Shown: positions 37,239 to 46,519, counted from the first letter of the stretch. The stretch: 64,000 nt of DNA from Natrarchaeobius chitinivorans (GCF_003841505.1 NZ_REGA01000015.1:50527-114526), one strand, 5' to 3'. The notes: a model not told the origin generated them from the sequence alone. Made by a program: numbers and translations.

Positions 37239-37994
37239 TCAGTCGAACGACGCGAACGACGACTGGAGCGACCGACTCGTCTCGCCCCGCTCGAGTTCGT
37301 ACCCCACCAGGTCGCGCATGTCGACGGCGTACGTGGTTCCGCCGTTCTCGAGGATCAACAGCCTGCCTTTCACGCCGACGACCGTTCCCGTCGCGATCGT
37401 CTCGCGGACCGGTCGGCTCTCGAGGTCGAAGCCGTAGTCGAACGCGAATCGCTGGCGGACGTCGAACTCCGCGAGGGCACGTTCCCACGCGTCGGCGTCG
37501 ACGTCGCCTTCGAGCGAGTCGACTTTCGCGTCGGTTCGAACGCGGTCGACGAATCGAGTGGCGATTTCGGCCTCGAGTTCGCGGGCGATTCGACCGTTCG
37601 AGACGGTGTGGACGTGCGCCGCCCGGTCGGCACCTTGCTCTCGAAGACGGGTCTCGAGTCGGCGGCGTTTCGTGACGCCGACTTTGAACGTCTCCGGCGC
37701 GAACGCGGCGAGGTAGACGGCGTGTTCGTCGTAACAGTCCATCTCGTCTTTCAGGCACGTTCCGGTACACCGGGCACAGACCCACGTGCTGGTGTGGTAC
37801 TCGCAGTAGGGTGCCGACGGGCGGTCGCAGTCGACGTGGTCGTCGCCGTCGAGGACGCCGGCACAGCGGCGCGAATCGAGCGAATAGGAGAGTGAATCGC
37901 CGGGCTCGAGCGACCTGCGGTCGATCGTCCCGTCGTCGTCCGCGATCACCAGCGCCGAGCCGCGCCCGCTCGGTTCGTAGCCGACCAGTTGCAC
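37239..37994 (-). CDS. DUF2797 family protein
   Basis: 251 residues from a GTG at 37994, chosen because a TATA box (AGTATATT on the minus strand) lies about 28 nt upstream. Two Cys-rich clusters near the N-terminus (C-x5-...CDRPSAPYCEYH, CARCTGTCLKDEMDC) probably bind zinc; then comes the family core FKVGVTKRRRLETRLREQGA, a GIY-YIG-like segment (residues about 100-150), and a small C-terminal beta domain. The family is widespread in archaea and some bacteria with unknown function; the GIY-YIG resemblance suggests nucleic-acid binding or cleavage, not proven. Confidence 0.85.
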   Translation of the reverse strand: MQLVGYEPSGRGSALVIADDDGTIDRRSLEPGDSLSYSLDSRRCAGVLDGDDHVDCDRPSAPYCEYHTSTWVCARCTGTCLKDEMDCYDEHAVYLAAFAPETFKVGVTKRRRLETRLREQGADRAAHVHTVSNGRIARELEAEIATRFVDRVRTDAKVDSLEGDVDADAWERALAEFDVRQRFAFDYGFDLESRPVRETIATGTVVGVKGRLLILENGGTTYAVDMRDLVGYELERGETSRSLQSSFASFD

Positions 37995-38018
37995 GGATTC
38001 GGGTTGGTGTCGGCGGCC

Positions 38019-38026
38019 AATATACT
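38019..38026 (-). promoter_or_regulatory. TATA box of the DUF2797 gene
   Basis: Minus strand AGTATATT centred about 28 nt before the GTG start at 37994; supports a leaderless transcript with a GTG start. Confidence 0.6.
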
Positions 38027-38090
38027 GTTCGTCTCGGGGGCTCCTCGAGGAAGGCCAACCCATATGTGCGTCGACATCGAAATCGAAATT

Positions 38091-38444
38091 ATGGTACTCG
38101 AGGGCGCACTCGACGCGACGGTATCGGTGGACGGGCGCGGCGGACAGACGGTCGCGTTTGCGTTCACCGTCAGGAACGCGGGATCCGAACCGATCGAGTT
38201 ACAGTTCTCCGATACCGCGAAAGCGGAGTTCGTCGTTCAGGAGGAGGGCCGCGAAGTTTGGCGGTTTACTGACGGGCGCGCGTTCGCCCAGGTGATCGGA
38301 TCGGAACGACTCGCACCCGACGAGACGGCGACCTACGACGAGGAGTGGACCGATCCGGAACCGGGGTCGTACACCGTCGTCGCCGAACTCAGAGCCCAGA
38401 CGGAACACTGCGAGGCGCGGACCGATCTGACGGTTCCGTCCTGA
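38091..38444 (+). CDS. Intracellular proteinase inhibitor (BsuPI)-like protein
   Basis: 117 residues, one immunoglobulin-like beta domain: LDATVSVDGRGGQTVAFAFTV, then LQFSDTAKAEFVVQEEGREV and a final DPEPGSYTVVAELRA strand. This is the layout of BsuPI-related proteins. No signal peptide, so it is cytoplasmic. Divergent from the DUF2797 gene, with start codons about 97 nt apart. The natural target is unknown and the name is by fold. Confidence 0.82.
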   Translation: MVLEGALDATVSVDGRGGQTVAFAFTVRNAGSEPIELQFSDTAKAEFVVQEEGREVWRFTDGRAFAQVIGSERLAPDETATYDEEWTDPEPGSYTVVAELRAQTEHCEARTDLTVPS

Positions 38445-38559
38445 TCGTGTGGCAGTTGTGTCCCGTCGGGGTCGTTACGCCCGTTCCGACGGGCACCCGG
38501 TGGCGGCGACGAGAACCGCCAGCGAAGTTCCTATACCGTCCCCCTCCTAACGTCGATCC

Positions 38560-39468
38560 ATGCAAGCGCTGGTCATCGCGGCACACGGATCGCACCTGAA
38601 TCCGGACGCGTCCGATCCGACGTACGCCCACGCGGACACCGTCCGTGAGACGGGGGCGTTCGACGAGGTTCGCGAGGCGTTCTGGAAAGAAGAGCCCCAC
38701 TTCCGCGAGGTGATCCGAACCCTCGAGTCCGAGGAGGTGTTCGTCGTCCCGCTGTTTATCAGCGAGGGGTATTTCACCGAGCAGGTGATCCCGCGGGAAC
38801 TGCGCCTCGAGGCGTGGGATCCCGAGAAGTGGGACTCCGACGGAACGAGCGCCACGGAGGTAACGCTCGAGGTCGGCGACGCGGACAAGACCGTCCACTA
38901 CTGTGGTCCCGTGGGAACCCACGACGCGATGACGGATGTGATCGTCGGCCGCGCCGAACGGGTGACGGGAGAGTCAGACGTCGGGGAGGGGTTCGGCCTC
39001 GCCGTCGTCGGCCACGGCACCGAGCGAAACGAGAACTCGGCGAAAGCGATCGAGTATCACACCGAGCGGATTCGCGACCGGGACAGATTCGACGAGGTGA
39101 AGGCACTGTTCATGGACGAACAGCCGGAAGTCGACGACGTCACCGACTACTTCGAGAGCGACGACGTCGTCGTCGTTCCGCTTTTCGTCGCCGACGGCTA
39201 CCACACCCAGGAGGACATTCCCGAGGACATGGGCCTGACCGAGGACTTTCGGCTCGGGTGGGACGTGCCGACCGAGGTCGACGGCCACCGGATCTGGTAC
39301 GCGGGAGCCGTCGGGACGGAGGAGTTGATGGCCGACGTCGTCCTCGAGCGCGCCGCGGACGCCGGAGCGGAGCTCGGAAACGCCGCCGAGGTCGTTCGGG
39401 ACGGAGCCGCCGTCGAGATGACCACTCGCGCCGACCGGGAACCGACGACGAGCGAACCGGGTGATTGA
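38560..39468 (+). CDS. cbiX: Sirohydrochlorin cobaltochelatase CbiX
   Basis: Inserts Co2+ into sirohydrochlorin at the start of anaerobic cobalamin synthesis. 302 residues with two chelatase-like halves: VIAAHGSHLNPDASDPTYAH (His9 metal/proton ligand) and VVGHGTERNENSAKAIEYH (second His near residue 149). VPLFISEGYFTEQVIP and VPLFVADGYHTQEDIP mark the internal duplication of the long CbiX type. It precedes the DR2241 gene by 2 nt, so the two form an operon. C-terminal tail about 30 residues without structure. Confidence 0.93.
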   Translation: MQALVIAAHGSHLNPDASDPTYAHADTVRETGAFDEVREAFWKEEPHFREVIRTLESEEVFVVPLFISEGYFTEQVIPRELRLEAWDPEKWDSDGTSATEVTLEVGDADKTVHYCGPVGTHDAMTDVIVGRAERVTGESDVGEGFGLAVVGHGTERNENSAKAIEYHTERIRDRDRFDEVKALFMDEQPEVDDVTDYFESDDVVVVPLFVADGYHTQEDIPEDMGLTEDFRLGWDVPTEVDGHRIWYAGAVGTEELMADVVLERAADAGAELGNAAEVVRDGAAVEMTTRADREPTTSEPGD

Positions 39469-39470
39469 CC

Positions 39471-40616
39471 GTGGTCGACGTTGCGAACGTCGTGGCGGCC
39501 GCCGACGACGAGGGCGTTCTCGAGTTCGACGGGTTACGTCTCGAGTCGCCAGAAAACGGTGAGAACAAGGGATACGTCCTCGAGACGCCGTCGTCCGAGC
39601 CGGCGACGCTCGAGCCGGACGCGCTTCGGGACACCCTCGAATCGGTCTACCGGTTCGTGACGAACTGGCACTACTGGCAAGAGCGCGTCGGCGGCGAGGG
39701 CACCGCCCGCCGGGCGTTTCTCCGGTGGTGTGAACGGGCACCGGTCGCCGGCCGCGAGCACGCCCCCGGATCCGATGCGTCGGAACCGCTCTCAGTCCCC
39801 GACCGAGACGATGCGCTGCGCGACGGAATCGACCGGGAGTGGGGGCAACTGTGTATCACCGCTCGCTACCTCGACGTGGATCGACCCGACGGCGAACGGG
39901 TCTACGACCTCTGGCACGTCGACGACGCCGGCACCGACGTGAGCGACCTCGAGGTGTACGACGATCCCCGTGACGCACGCGAGATCGCGACGACTGACGA
40001 CGACGGTCGCTACCGGCCGTTGAAGACGGCACCGACGCTCCCGTCGGGGTGGGCCTTCACGGGCCTCTCCGGGGACGAACTCGTCGACGCAGTCGACTTC
40101 TTCTACCCGGCGACGGTCGCGAACTGGCACCGCGAGCGGCTGGGCGACCTCGACGTCGACCACTGGCTCGAGACCGCACGGCGACAGACCGGGATCTACG
40201 ACGTGATCGACGAACTCCCACGCGATGCGGTCGAGTGGATGGCGGAGGCCTGCTGTGTCGACTCGCAGTGTCTGCGTCGGCGCGAGTGGCAGTATGCAGA
40301 CGACGACGAACTGGCCGTCGACGGAGGAGAGGGGGCGTTCCCCTGCCGAGAGCCGTGTTCGCTCGTCGTCGCCGCAGCCCGGAAGTGGGCGATCCTCGAG
40401 TCGGAGTCGGAACGGACGTACGAACTCGAGTTGACGACCAGCGAGTTCAACCAGCTCGCGGAGCTGATCGACGCAGTTGCGGAGGGCCGAACCGACGAGA
40501 TCCGCGAGGCCGACGTCAACGACGGGGCGAACCGGTACCGCGCCCGGTATCTCCGGGCGAAACGGTTCGACGGCGACGAACTCGAGGCTCGAGCGCGTTC
40601 GGAAGACGATCGGTAA
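39471..40616 (+). CDS. DR2241 family protein, cobalamin-linked
   Basis: 381 residues from the GTG at 39471; a TTG at 39465 overlapping the cbiX stop is an alternative. An N-terminal domain typical of DR2241 proteins found beside CbiX is followed by a cysteine-rich region (WMAEACCVDSQCLRRREW and CREPCSLVV) that probably binds an iron-sulfur cluster, about residues 255-300. Role inferred: electron transfer or chelatase partner in the cobalamin pathway. A family B palindrome starts 7 nt after its stop codon. Confidence 0.85.
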   Translation: MVDVANVVAAADDEGVLEFDGLRLESPENGENKGYVLETPSSEPATLEPDALRDTLESVYRFVTNWHYWQERVGGEGTARRAFLRWCERAPVAGREHAPGSDASEPLSVPDRDDALRDGIDREWGQLCITARYLDVDRPDGERVYDLWHVDDAGTDVSDLEVYDDPRDAREIATTDDDGRYRPLKTAPTLPSGWAFTGLSGDELVDAVDFFYPATVANWHRERLGDLDVDHWLETARRQTGIYDVIDELPRDAVEWMAEACCVDSQCLRRREWQYADDDELAVDGGEGAFPCREPCSLVVAAARKWAILESESERTYELELTTSEFNQLAELIDAVAEGRTDEIREADVNDGANRYRARYLRAKRFDGDELEARARSEDDR

Positions 40617-40622
40617 ACCGTA

Positions 40623-40708
40623 TGATGCGGATTACTGTAACTGTGTACCGGCGCACCCGCCGTCCGGGTCGCGGGTTCGCCGGTACTGATTTACAGTAAA
40701 CCGTATGA
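40623..40708. repeat. Family B palindromic repeat, copy 5
   Basis: Left GCGGATTACTGTAACTG, right GATTTACAGTAAACCGTATGA; inner arms ACCGGCGCACCCGCC and GCGGGTTCGCCGGT are nearly complementary. It lies between the convergent DR2241 and membrane-protein genes, where it may serve as a bidirectional terminator. Confidence 0.85.
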
Positions 40709-40744
40709 ATCGGTGCAGTTGGTACTCTCGCTTGTCCGACGGTC

Positions 40745-41323
40745 TCACGCGAGAAGCAACCACAGCGCGACGACGACGCCGGCGACGACGATCGCGAACC
40801 CGAGAAGGGCGACGAACCCGCCAACGGTCGCCGCCGTCAGGGTCGCGATTCCGAGCGCGACGATCCCGAGGACGAGAACGCCGGCCGTCGACGTTCCGAA
40901 GCCGATCGCCGACGCCGCCCGTTCGGTAAGCGACGGCTCGGGTGCGGAACGCGTCGGCTGTGCGAGCGATTCGTCGATGTCGACCTCGGGCGGGGGCGGG
41001 ACGATGGTCACGTCGATCGAGAGCGACTCCGACCCGTAGCCCGTCACGACCTCGAGTTCGCCGTCGACGGGTGCCTCGAGGTGATCCGCCTCGACGTCGA
41101 TCGAAACGACCGTGACGCCGTCCGGTTCGAGATAGTAGTTCGGGTTGCCGATCGAGACGGCGCGATCGAGATCACCGCCGAGACGCAGGTGGACGTGTGC
41201 GGGGCGATCGTGTCCGCGGAAGACGACCGAGATCTTCCGATGCGTCTCGAGCGATCCGGTATCCGTCTCGAGCGTGTTCGCGTTTCCACGGTTGACGTGG
41301 ACGGTGATCTCGGTCTCTCGCAC
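40745..41323 (-). CDS. Two-helix membrane protein with beta-rich cytoplasmic or surface domain
   Basis: 192 residues. Residues 1-105 are a beta-rich domain (ITVHVNRGNANTLETDTGSL, HVHLRLGGDLDRAVSIGNPN, VVSIDVEADHLEAPVDG); the C-terminal 45 residues contain two hydrophobic helices. The pattern resembles a haloarchaeal DUF7524-type protein, but I am not certain of the number. It has a 15-nt spacing to the next upstream gene (Trm112-like), so they may be cotranscribed. Confidence 0.75.
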   Translation of the reverse strand: MRETEITVHVNRGNANTLETDTGSLETHRKISVVFRGHDRPAHVHLRLGGDLDRAVSIGNPNYYLEPDGVTVVSIDVEADHLEAPVDGELEVVTGYGSESLSIDVTIVPPPPEVDIDESLAQPTRSAPEPSLTERAASAIGFGTSTAGVLVLGIVALGIATLTAATVGGFVALLGFAIVVAGVVVALWLLLA

Positions 41324-41338
41324 GGTCGATCTGGCCGG

Positions 41339-41539
41339 TCAGGCCGGCGTCTCCTCGCGCATGTCCGGCGGTAGCAGGTTGGGAATGCCGTCTTCGATCG
41401 GATATCGCTCCCCACACTCAGAGCAGACGAGTACGCCCGAGACGACCTCTTCGCCGTCGTCCGCGTACTCTGCGTCCTCGAGTTCCAGTTCGTGTTTGTC
41501 GAGCGGGCAGCGGAGGATCTCCAGCAACGACTCCTTCAT
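41339..41539 (-). CDS. Trm112-like zinc protein
   Basis: 66 residues from ATG at 41539 (MKESLLEILRCPLDKHELEL). Cys9 in LRCPLD and the C-x2-C knuckle CSECGERYPIEDGIPNLLP match Trm112, the small activator of several methyltransferases. The archaeal form binds and activates Trm9-, Trm11- or Mtq2-like enzymes; a methyltransferase of the Trm9 type lies at 53308-54027. Start moved from an in-frame ATG 15 codons upstream, which adds an unrelated stretch. Confidence 0.85.
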   Translation of the reverse strand: MKESLLEILRCPLDKHELELEDAEYADDGEEVVSGVLVCSECGERYPIEDGIPNLLPPDMREETPA

Positions 41540-41628
41540 GGTACGTAGGCTGACCGCATGAAGCAAAAGGTTTCGGAAACGCAACGGCGGCCTCGAGTCG
41601 GCGGAGCCGCCGTCTCTTCCGGTTCGTA

Positions 41629-42990
41629 CTATTCGTAGGGGTTCTCGACGACGACCGTCTCCTCGCGACCGGGCCCGACGCCGACCGCGTAGATCGGCGC
41701 GTCCAGTTCAGCCGAGACGTACTCGAGGTACTCGCGTGCGTTCGACGGGATCGCATCGTAGCCGTCCTCGGCGACCGCCTCCCAGTCGACGTCCGGCCAG
41801 CCGTCGAACGAGCGGAAGACGGCCTCACAGCGGCCCCACTTTTCGGTCGTCGCCGGCATCGTGAGTCGCTTCTCGCCGTCGAACTCGTAGGCGTGGCCGA
41901 CGGTCACCTCCTCGAGTCCTGCCAGCACGTCGATGTGGTTGATCGCGAGGCCGGTAAAACCGTTCGCGCGAGCGGCGTGACGGAGCATCGGCATGTCGAG
42001 CCAGCCGACGCGGCGCGGTCGGCCGGTGACGGTTCCGTACTCGCCGCCCTCGTCGCGGATGTACGTCGCCAGTTCCTCCTCGTCGTCGTCACCGCCGTCG
42101 GAATCGTATCCGGGCGTCTGTCCCTCGACGCCGCCGAGTTCGGTCGGAAGCGGTCCGGTTCCGACCCGCGAGAGGTAGGCTTTGACGATGCCGATCACTT
42201 CGCCTTGGCCGACGACGGTCGGACCGAGACCGGTGCCGACGCTCGCGCCGCCGGCGGTCGGGTTCGACGACGTGACGTAGGGGTAGATGCCGTGATCGAT
42301 GTCGATCGACGTTCCCTGTGCGCCCTCGAGCATCACGTTGTCGCCGTCGTCGATACGCTCTTGCAGGAATGTTCCGCAGTCGACGACCATCCCCTCCTCG
42401 GCGAGGCGCTCGCCGTACTCGCGGTAGGTTGTATAGAGCTGTTCGACGTCGAACTCCTCGCCGGTCTGTTTCCCGAAGACGTCCTCGGCGAGCGCGCGTT
42501 TCTGGGGGACGACGTACTCGAGTCGCTCGCGGAGGACGTCCGGATCGAGCAGGTCGCCGACTCTGACGCCGCGTCGACCGGCCTTGTCCTCGTAGGTGGG
42601 TCCGATCCCCCGGCCGGTCGTTCCCGCGGCGAGTTCCTCTTTCTCGTCCTCCTCGATCCCGTCGAGCGCGCGGTGGTACGGAAAGATGACGTGTGCACGT
42701 TCGCCGACGCGGACGTCCGGATCGAGGCCGCGCTCTCGAAGCGTATCGATCTCGTCGAACAGCGTCTCCGGGTTGACGACGCAGCCGTTTCCGAGCACGC
42801 CGACTTTCCCGCGGACGGCTCCCGACGGAACGAGCGACAGTTTGTACTTTTTACCGTCGTAGACGACGGTATGGCCTGCGTTGTCCCCGCCCTGATACCG
42901 GGCGACGACATCGGCGGCGTCGCCGTAGAGGTCGACGACGCCACCCTTGCCTTCGTCGCCGAGTTGCGACCCGACGATTGTGACGGTCAT
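41629..42990 (-). CDS. purA: Adenylosuccinate synthetase
   Basis: Joins IMP and aspartate using GTP, first committed step to AMP. 453 residues. The start MTVTIVGSQLGDEGKGGVVD holds the P-loop-like GDEGKG; GDNAGHTVV has the catalytic His; TGRGIGPTYEDKAGRRG and LEGAQGTSIDIDHGIYPYV are family hallmarks. A acidic insertion of about 20 residues (DSDGGDDDEEE) is seen near residue 330. The in-frame ATG 25 codons upstream is not used in the family. Operon not evident; the Trm112-like gene lies 89 nt downstream. Confidence 0.97.
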   Translation of the reverse strand: MTVTIVGSQLGDEGKGGVVDLYGDAADVVARYQGGDNAGHTVVYDGKKYKLSLVPSGAVRGKVGVLGNGCVVNPETLFDEIDTLRERGLDPDVRVGERAHVIFPYHRALDGIEEDEKEELAAGTTGRGIGPTYEDKAGRRGVRVGDLLDPDVLRERLEYVVPQKRALAEDVFGKQTGEEFDVEQLYTTYREYGERLAEEGMVVDCGTFLQERIDDGDNVMLEGAQGTSIDIDHGIYPYVTSSNPTAGGASVGTGLGPTVVGQGEVIGIVKAYLSRVGTGPLPTELGGVEGQTPGYDSDGGDDDEEELATYIRDEGGEYGTVTGRPRRVGWLDMPMLRHAARANGFTGLAINHIDVLAGLEEVTVGHAYEFDGEKRLTMPATTEKWGRCEAVFRSFDGWPDVDWEAVAEDGYDAIPSNAREYLEYVSAELDAPIYAVGVGPGREETVVVENPYE

Positions 42991-43140
42991 AACAGCGAGC
43001 GGTTCTTGCCGGGCCGATAAACAGATTACGGTCTCGACGGCGAAACGAGTTCGCTCGCGGATCACCGGGAACGGAAGCGTTAACTACTGGCAAGAACGAG
43101 CACCGAGTTGAACGTGGTCGTTTCAGTCCGCGAGAGTAAC

Positions 43141-43148
43141 TTTTAAAA
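43141..43148 (+). promoter_or_regulatory. TATA box of the winged-helix gene
   Basis: TTTTAAAA about 27-34 nt upstream of the ATG at 43175, as expected for a short or missing leader. The remaining 42991-43140 shows no gene. Confidence 0.65.
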
Positions 43149-43174
43149 GGCCCAAAGACAAGTTAACAAATGCC

Positions 43175-43480
43175 ATGATAGACCGACTAGAGAAGGAAGT
43201 CGATATGCTGGAACGACATCTCCAGGTCCTGAAGATGGTCATCGAGAACGAACCGATCGGTATCGTCAAGATGTCGAACGAGACTGGCTACCCACACCAC
43301 AAGGTCCGCTACTCGCTTCGCGTCCTCGAGGAAGAAAACCTGATCGAGCCCTCGAGTCAGGGTGCGATCAAAACCGAACGGACCGCCGAATTCGTCGACG
43401 AACTCGACGGCAAACTCGACGACATCGTCGACAAGCTCGACGCGATGAAGATCGAAGACGTAGCCGAGATCGAAAGCTAG
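43175..43480 (+). CDS. Winged-helix DNA-binding protein
   Basis: 101 residues. A short coiled coil (MIDRLEKEVDMLERHLQVLK), then a winged helix (IGIVKMSNETGYPHHKVRYS recognition helix, LRVLEEENLIEPSSQGAIK wing), and a C-terminal coiled coil. It looks like a small haloarchaeal transcription regulator and probably forms dimers. Converges with the large protein, with 7 nt between the ends. Target genes unknown. Confidence 0.85.
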   Translation: MIDRLEKEVDMLERHLQVLKMVIENEPIGIVKMSNETGYPHHKVRYSLRVLEEENLIEPSSQGAIKTERTAEFVDELDGKLDDIVDKLDAMKIEDVAEIES

Positions 43481-43487
43481 TCTCTCT

Positions 43488-45977
43488 TTACAGTTCGGGA
43501 ACGTTCATGTGGAATCCTTCGGATCGCGATTCCACCAGACAGAGATGGTATCCCTGTTTTCGCGAGAGGTTGACGTAGCTCTGTTTCGATCCCCGGCTGA
43601 GGAAGCCGCTGCTGGTGGCCTGTTCGGTCACTTCGAGCGCACCCGGGTCGAAGTAACTCGAGGTGACGGCCATCGCAGCCGCGAGGTCGGGGTAGTTCGC
43701 TTTCACAGCCGACGCAGCAGCCTCCATTCCCTCGAGCATCTCTCGGGTCGCCGGTTCCCGTGAGTCGTTCAGGTTGACGAGGACCAGCGGGTTCCCCATC
43801 TTGTCGTACGCGACGACGTCGAACGTGATCTCGTCGGGGACGTTCTCGGTATCGTCGTCCTCAAGCGAGATGGACGCGTCCAGTTCCGCACGGTCGATTC
43901 GCGGGAGTGCGTCGTAGAGATCGCCGAGCGAGTCGGCGTGACCGGTATCCCGGATTTCATACAGGAGCACGTCGGTAAGCCAGTCGACGAACCGGTACTC
44001 CATCGTCGCGGGGAGAAACTCGTCGTAGGGCTGTCCGGCGACGGCGGTATCCCCGGCGTCGAACTCGGTGTGATGTTCGATACGAAGGTTCGAGGAGACG
44101 TCCTCGCGGTTCGCCCCGTCCGTGTGGGCCGTCTCGAGGGTCGGCTGACTCTTCGATTCGTACCGGACGAAGAGGTTCGTCTTCGAGAGGGCAGCCTGTG
44201 GGGCAAGCTGCATGGACGCAGTCGAACTGGCTCCAACTCCCGTCTCGCGGGCGTCGCTGAGCTGTTCCTCGAGATCCTCGATCCGGGATCGGAGCTCGTC
44301 GACGGTGGCTGAAAGCTCCGTGTTCTCGGATCGGAGTCTGTCGCGCTCTGCCTCCAGCTCGGCGGCTTTCGACTCGAGTTCGTCGCGTCGGCGCTCCACT
44401 TTTTCGATCCGCTGTGTGAGCTTCGACACGTCCCGTTGCGAGTCGGTCCGGTTCGACGAGGACGACCGCTGTGTGCGTTCCCGAGATCGGTCCGAGGACG
44501 TTTCGGCGTTCGCCCGACCGGAGCCCGACGGGGACGTGGAACTCGAGGCGGATTTCGACGTCTGCCTGGAATCGGAGGGGTACTCGGTCGATTCCGACGT
44601 CCCGCGACCGGAGTTGGTTCGCCCAGCCGTCGTGGACGTACCGGATGGCGATCTGGCCGTCGCGTCTCCTCTCTCGGCCGTGGCGGTGTTGTCCGGATCG
44701 ATCGACGGGATACTCCGCGTCGATCGCCACTGTTGTTCCTCCTCGAACCGTTCCTCGAGCGTTTCGTCGTCGTCCGGTACTTCGTCGCCGGTGTCTGCAG
44801 ACGTCGTACCAGCGGTGTCCGCAGACGCTGTCCCGGCGCTGTCGGCGGACGTTTCGTCCGCGGGGTCCGTCGCCTCCGTGTCCGACTCGTCGCCGGTCCA
44901 GGAGATGTCGTTTCGGTCCAGTTCCTCGGCTGCGGCCTCGACTTCGTCGGGATCGAGATTCGAGCGGTCGGTCGCCGCGCCAGTCTCGCCGGCGGAATCA
45001 GTTTCGCCTGCTGGCCTCGTCTCTTCGATGAGGTCGTCTTCTTCAGACCCCGACGAACCCGGGCCCGTCTCGGTGTCGTCCGGTTTCGACGGCGGAGACG
45101 AACTCGGCGGTTCGGCCAGCGGTTCCGACTCGGTCGAGCCCTCATCCTCGGTCGTGATTCCCGTTGGCTCGTCCGTCGGCTCCGAATCGACCGGGAGCGT
45201 CCTGTCGTCGGCCGTGATCCCCTCGAGTTCGGACCCGCTGTCGGAACTCGACGACGATCCGCTCGAGACGTCGATCGGTTCGATCGGCGACTCGTCCGGG
45301 TCGATACTCACGCCGGAGTCGGAATCGGATCGGTTTTCTGCGCCCGAGTCGACCGATTCCGACCCGGTCGACGGGTTCGGATCGCGCCGGGAGGATGGCG
45401 CTGGATCAGCGTCCGGCGGCGACTCCTCCTCGTCGGTACCGGTCGGGACGTCCGTCACGTCGAGGTCGACGGTTTTCACCTCGTAGATGCCGACTTCGTT
45501 GTTCGCCCGTTCGAACGCCTCGTCGCCGGTTATCAGCCGCTTTGCGTTTCCGATGTAGGCGGCCGCCATCCGTTTGCCCCCGTAGTAGACGGCGTAGTAA
45601 TCGCCGCTCAGGACGTTCTCGCTCAGTTCGATGTAGCCGGTGAACGAACCGTCCTGGAGCGTGGAATCGACCTCCTCGAGCGGCGTTTCGTTCGTGTAGT
45701 AGTTCGCGCGAGTCTCGCCGCCGCGTTCCTCCATAGAGCAGAGCAACGGAAGCGACGGGTGCGGTGCCTGATAGACAGTTCCAGAGGCGGTCTCGAAGTC
45801 CTCGATTTCGCCGTCGAAGACGCCGACGACCCGCCCGTTGAGCATGAACAGCCACGCTCCGTTTCCGGAGACGGCTCCCGAGAAACCAGTGTCGACGAGA
45901 TCAGAAAGGCCATCGTAGCCGCCACTGAACGGGCGAGAGTCCCATTGCTCGACGCGCTTTTTCGTGCGCGAGTGCAT
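43488..45977 (-). CDS. Large protein with PATAN-like, acidic, coiled-coil and degenerate nuclease-like domains
   Basis: 829 residues. N-terminal domain about 1-180 includes GSFTGYIELSENVLSGDYYA and YYGGKRMAAAYIGNAKRL, which resembles DUF4388/PATAN output modules. Residues 185-500 are an acidic, Ser/Glu-rich linker. A coiled coil at about 520-590 (VERRRDELESKAAELEAERD onward) precedes a C-terminal domain at 600-829 with DEITFDVVAYDKMGNPLVLV, a strand pattern like that of restriction-fold nucleases but lacking the final Lys. Known as a haloarchaeal uncharacterised family (DUF7527-like). No membrane segment. Possibly a signalling or structural protein. Confidence 0.75.
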   Translation of the reverse strand: MHSRTKKRVEQWDSRPFSGGYDGLSDLVDTGFSGAVSGNGAWLFMLNGRVVGVFDGEIEDFETASGTVYQAPHPSLPLLCSMEERGGETRANYYTNETPLEEVDSTLQDGSFTGYIELSENVLSGDYYAVYYGGKRMAAAYIGNAKRLITGDEAFERANNEVGIYEVKTVDLDVTDVPTGTDEEESPPDADPAPSSRRDPNPSTGSESVDSGAENRSDSDSGVSIDPDESPIEPIDVSSGSSSSSDSGSELEGITADDRTLPVDSEPTDEPTGITTEDEGSTESEPLAEPPSSSPPSKPDDTETGPGSSGSEEDDLIEETRPAGETDSAGETGAATDRSNLDPDEVEAAAEELDRNDISWTGDESDTEATDPADETSADSAGTASADTAGTTSADTGDEVPDDDETLEERFEEEQQWRSTRSIPSIDPDNTATAERGDATARSPSGTSTTAGRTNSGRGTSESTEYPSDSRQTSKSASSSTSPSGSGRANAETSSDRSRERTQRSSSSNRTDSQRDVSKLTQRIEKVERRRDELESKAAELEAERDRLRSENTELSATVDELRSRIEDLEEQLSDARETGVGASSTASMQLAPQAALSKTNLFVRYESKSQPTLETAHTDGANREDVSSNLRIEHHTEFDAGDTAVAGQPYDEFLPATMEYRFVDWLTDVLLYEIRDTGHADSLGDLYDALPRIDRAELDASISLEDDDTENVPDEITFDVVAYDKMGNPLVLVNLNDSREPATREMLEGMEAAASAVKANYPDLAAAMAVTSSYFDPGALEVTEQATSSGFLSRGSKQSYVNLSRKQGYHLCLVESRSEGFHMNVPEL

Positions 45978-46096
45978 AGTTTAACAAGCGGTAACCGGGA
46001 CAAATACGTTTCGCCTAGTGTCGTGTGATCCAGAGATACGAGAGACGTCTGACTCGACCGTGTCGACTCCCTCAACCAGCCGACGCCCCGAAGAGA

Positions 46097-46375
46097 CTAT
46101 ATTTTCGATTCTGCGTCTTCAGCGAGTTCTTTCATCCGTTTCCCGATACGGCCGGCACTCGAGAACTCGTCTTTACTCATCGCTGACGCGAGCGCGTTTC
46201 CGAGGACGAACACCGCGTGTTTGTGCTCGCTTTTCGATTTGTGGACGTGGGAGGGATCGACGTCGAGTTGGCGGTACGGCTCGAAGAGTTCCTCGTCGAC
46301 CTCCTCGCGCTCGGCGAAGTACTCCATGATGATGACGAGTTCCTCGTGTAACTCGAGAAGTTCGTCCTTGTGCAT
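46097..46375 (-). CDS. UPF0058 family protein
   Basis: 92-residue helical protein. MHKDELLELHEELVIIMEYF, then the HVHKSKSEHKHAVFVLGNAL segment characteristic of UPF0058, with several His residues that might bind metal. Common in haloarchaea and methanogens and usually present in several copies. Function unknown. A TATA-like CCTTAAGCC on the minus strand (about 46400-46408) lies about 30 nt upstream. Confidence 0.9.
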   Translation of the reverse strand: MHKDELLELHEELVIIMEYFAEREEVDEELFEPYRQLDVDPSHVHKSKSEHKHAVFVLGNALASAMSKDEFSSAGRIGKRMKELAEDAESKI

Positions 46376-46434
46376 GACCGCGAGTACGAACGGTCGCGGC
46401 TTAAGGATTGTGTGCCTGGCACTCCCAAGATCGG

Positions 46435-46519
46435 TATAATAGCCACTGAAAGTCGATGCACACCCATTCGCAGGACTGCTGTGCGATCGGTGTGTACATC
46501 GTTTCAGTTGTTACTATAG
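46435..46519. repeat. Family A palindromic repeat, copy 4
   Basis: Left end TATAATAGCCACTGAAAGTC, right end CATCGTTTCAGTTGTTACTATA; the ends are imperfect inverted repeats and the centre holds a second pair, TGCACACC and GGTGTGTA. About 85 bp between UPF0058 and DUF998. A family B-like half end (ACGGTGATTCGTATCAG, 46561-46577) lies close by. Confidence 0.85.
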
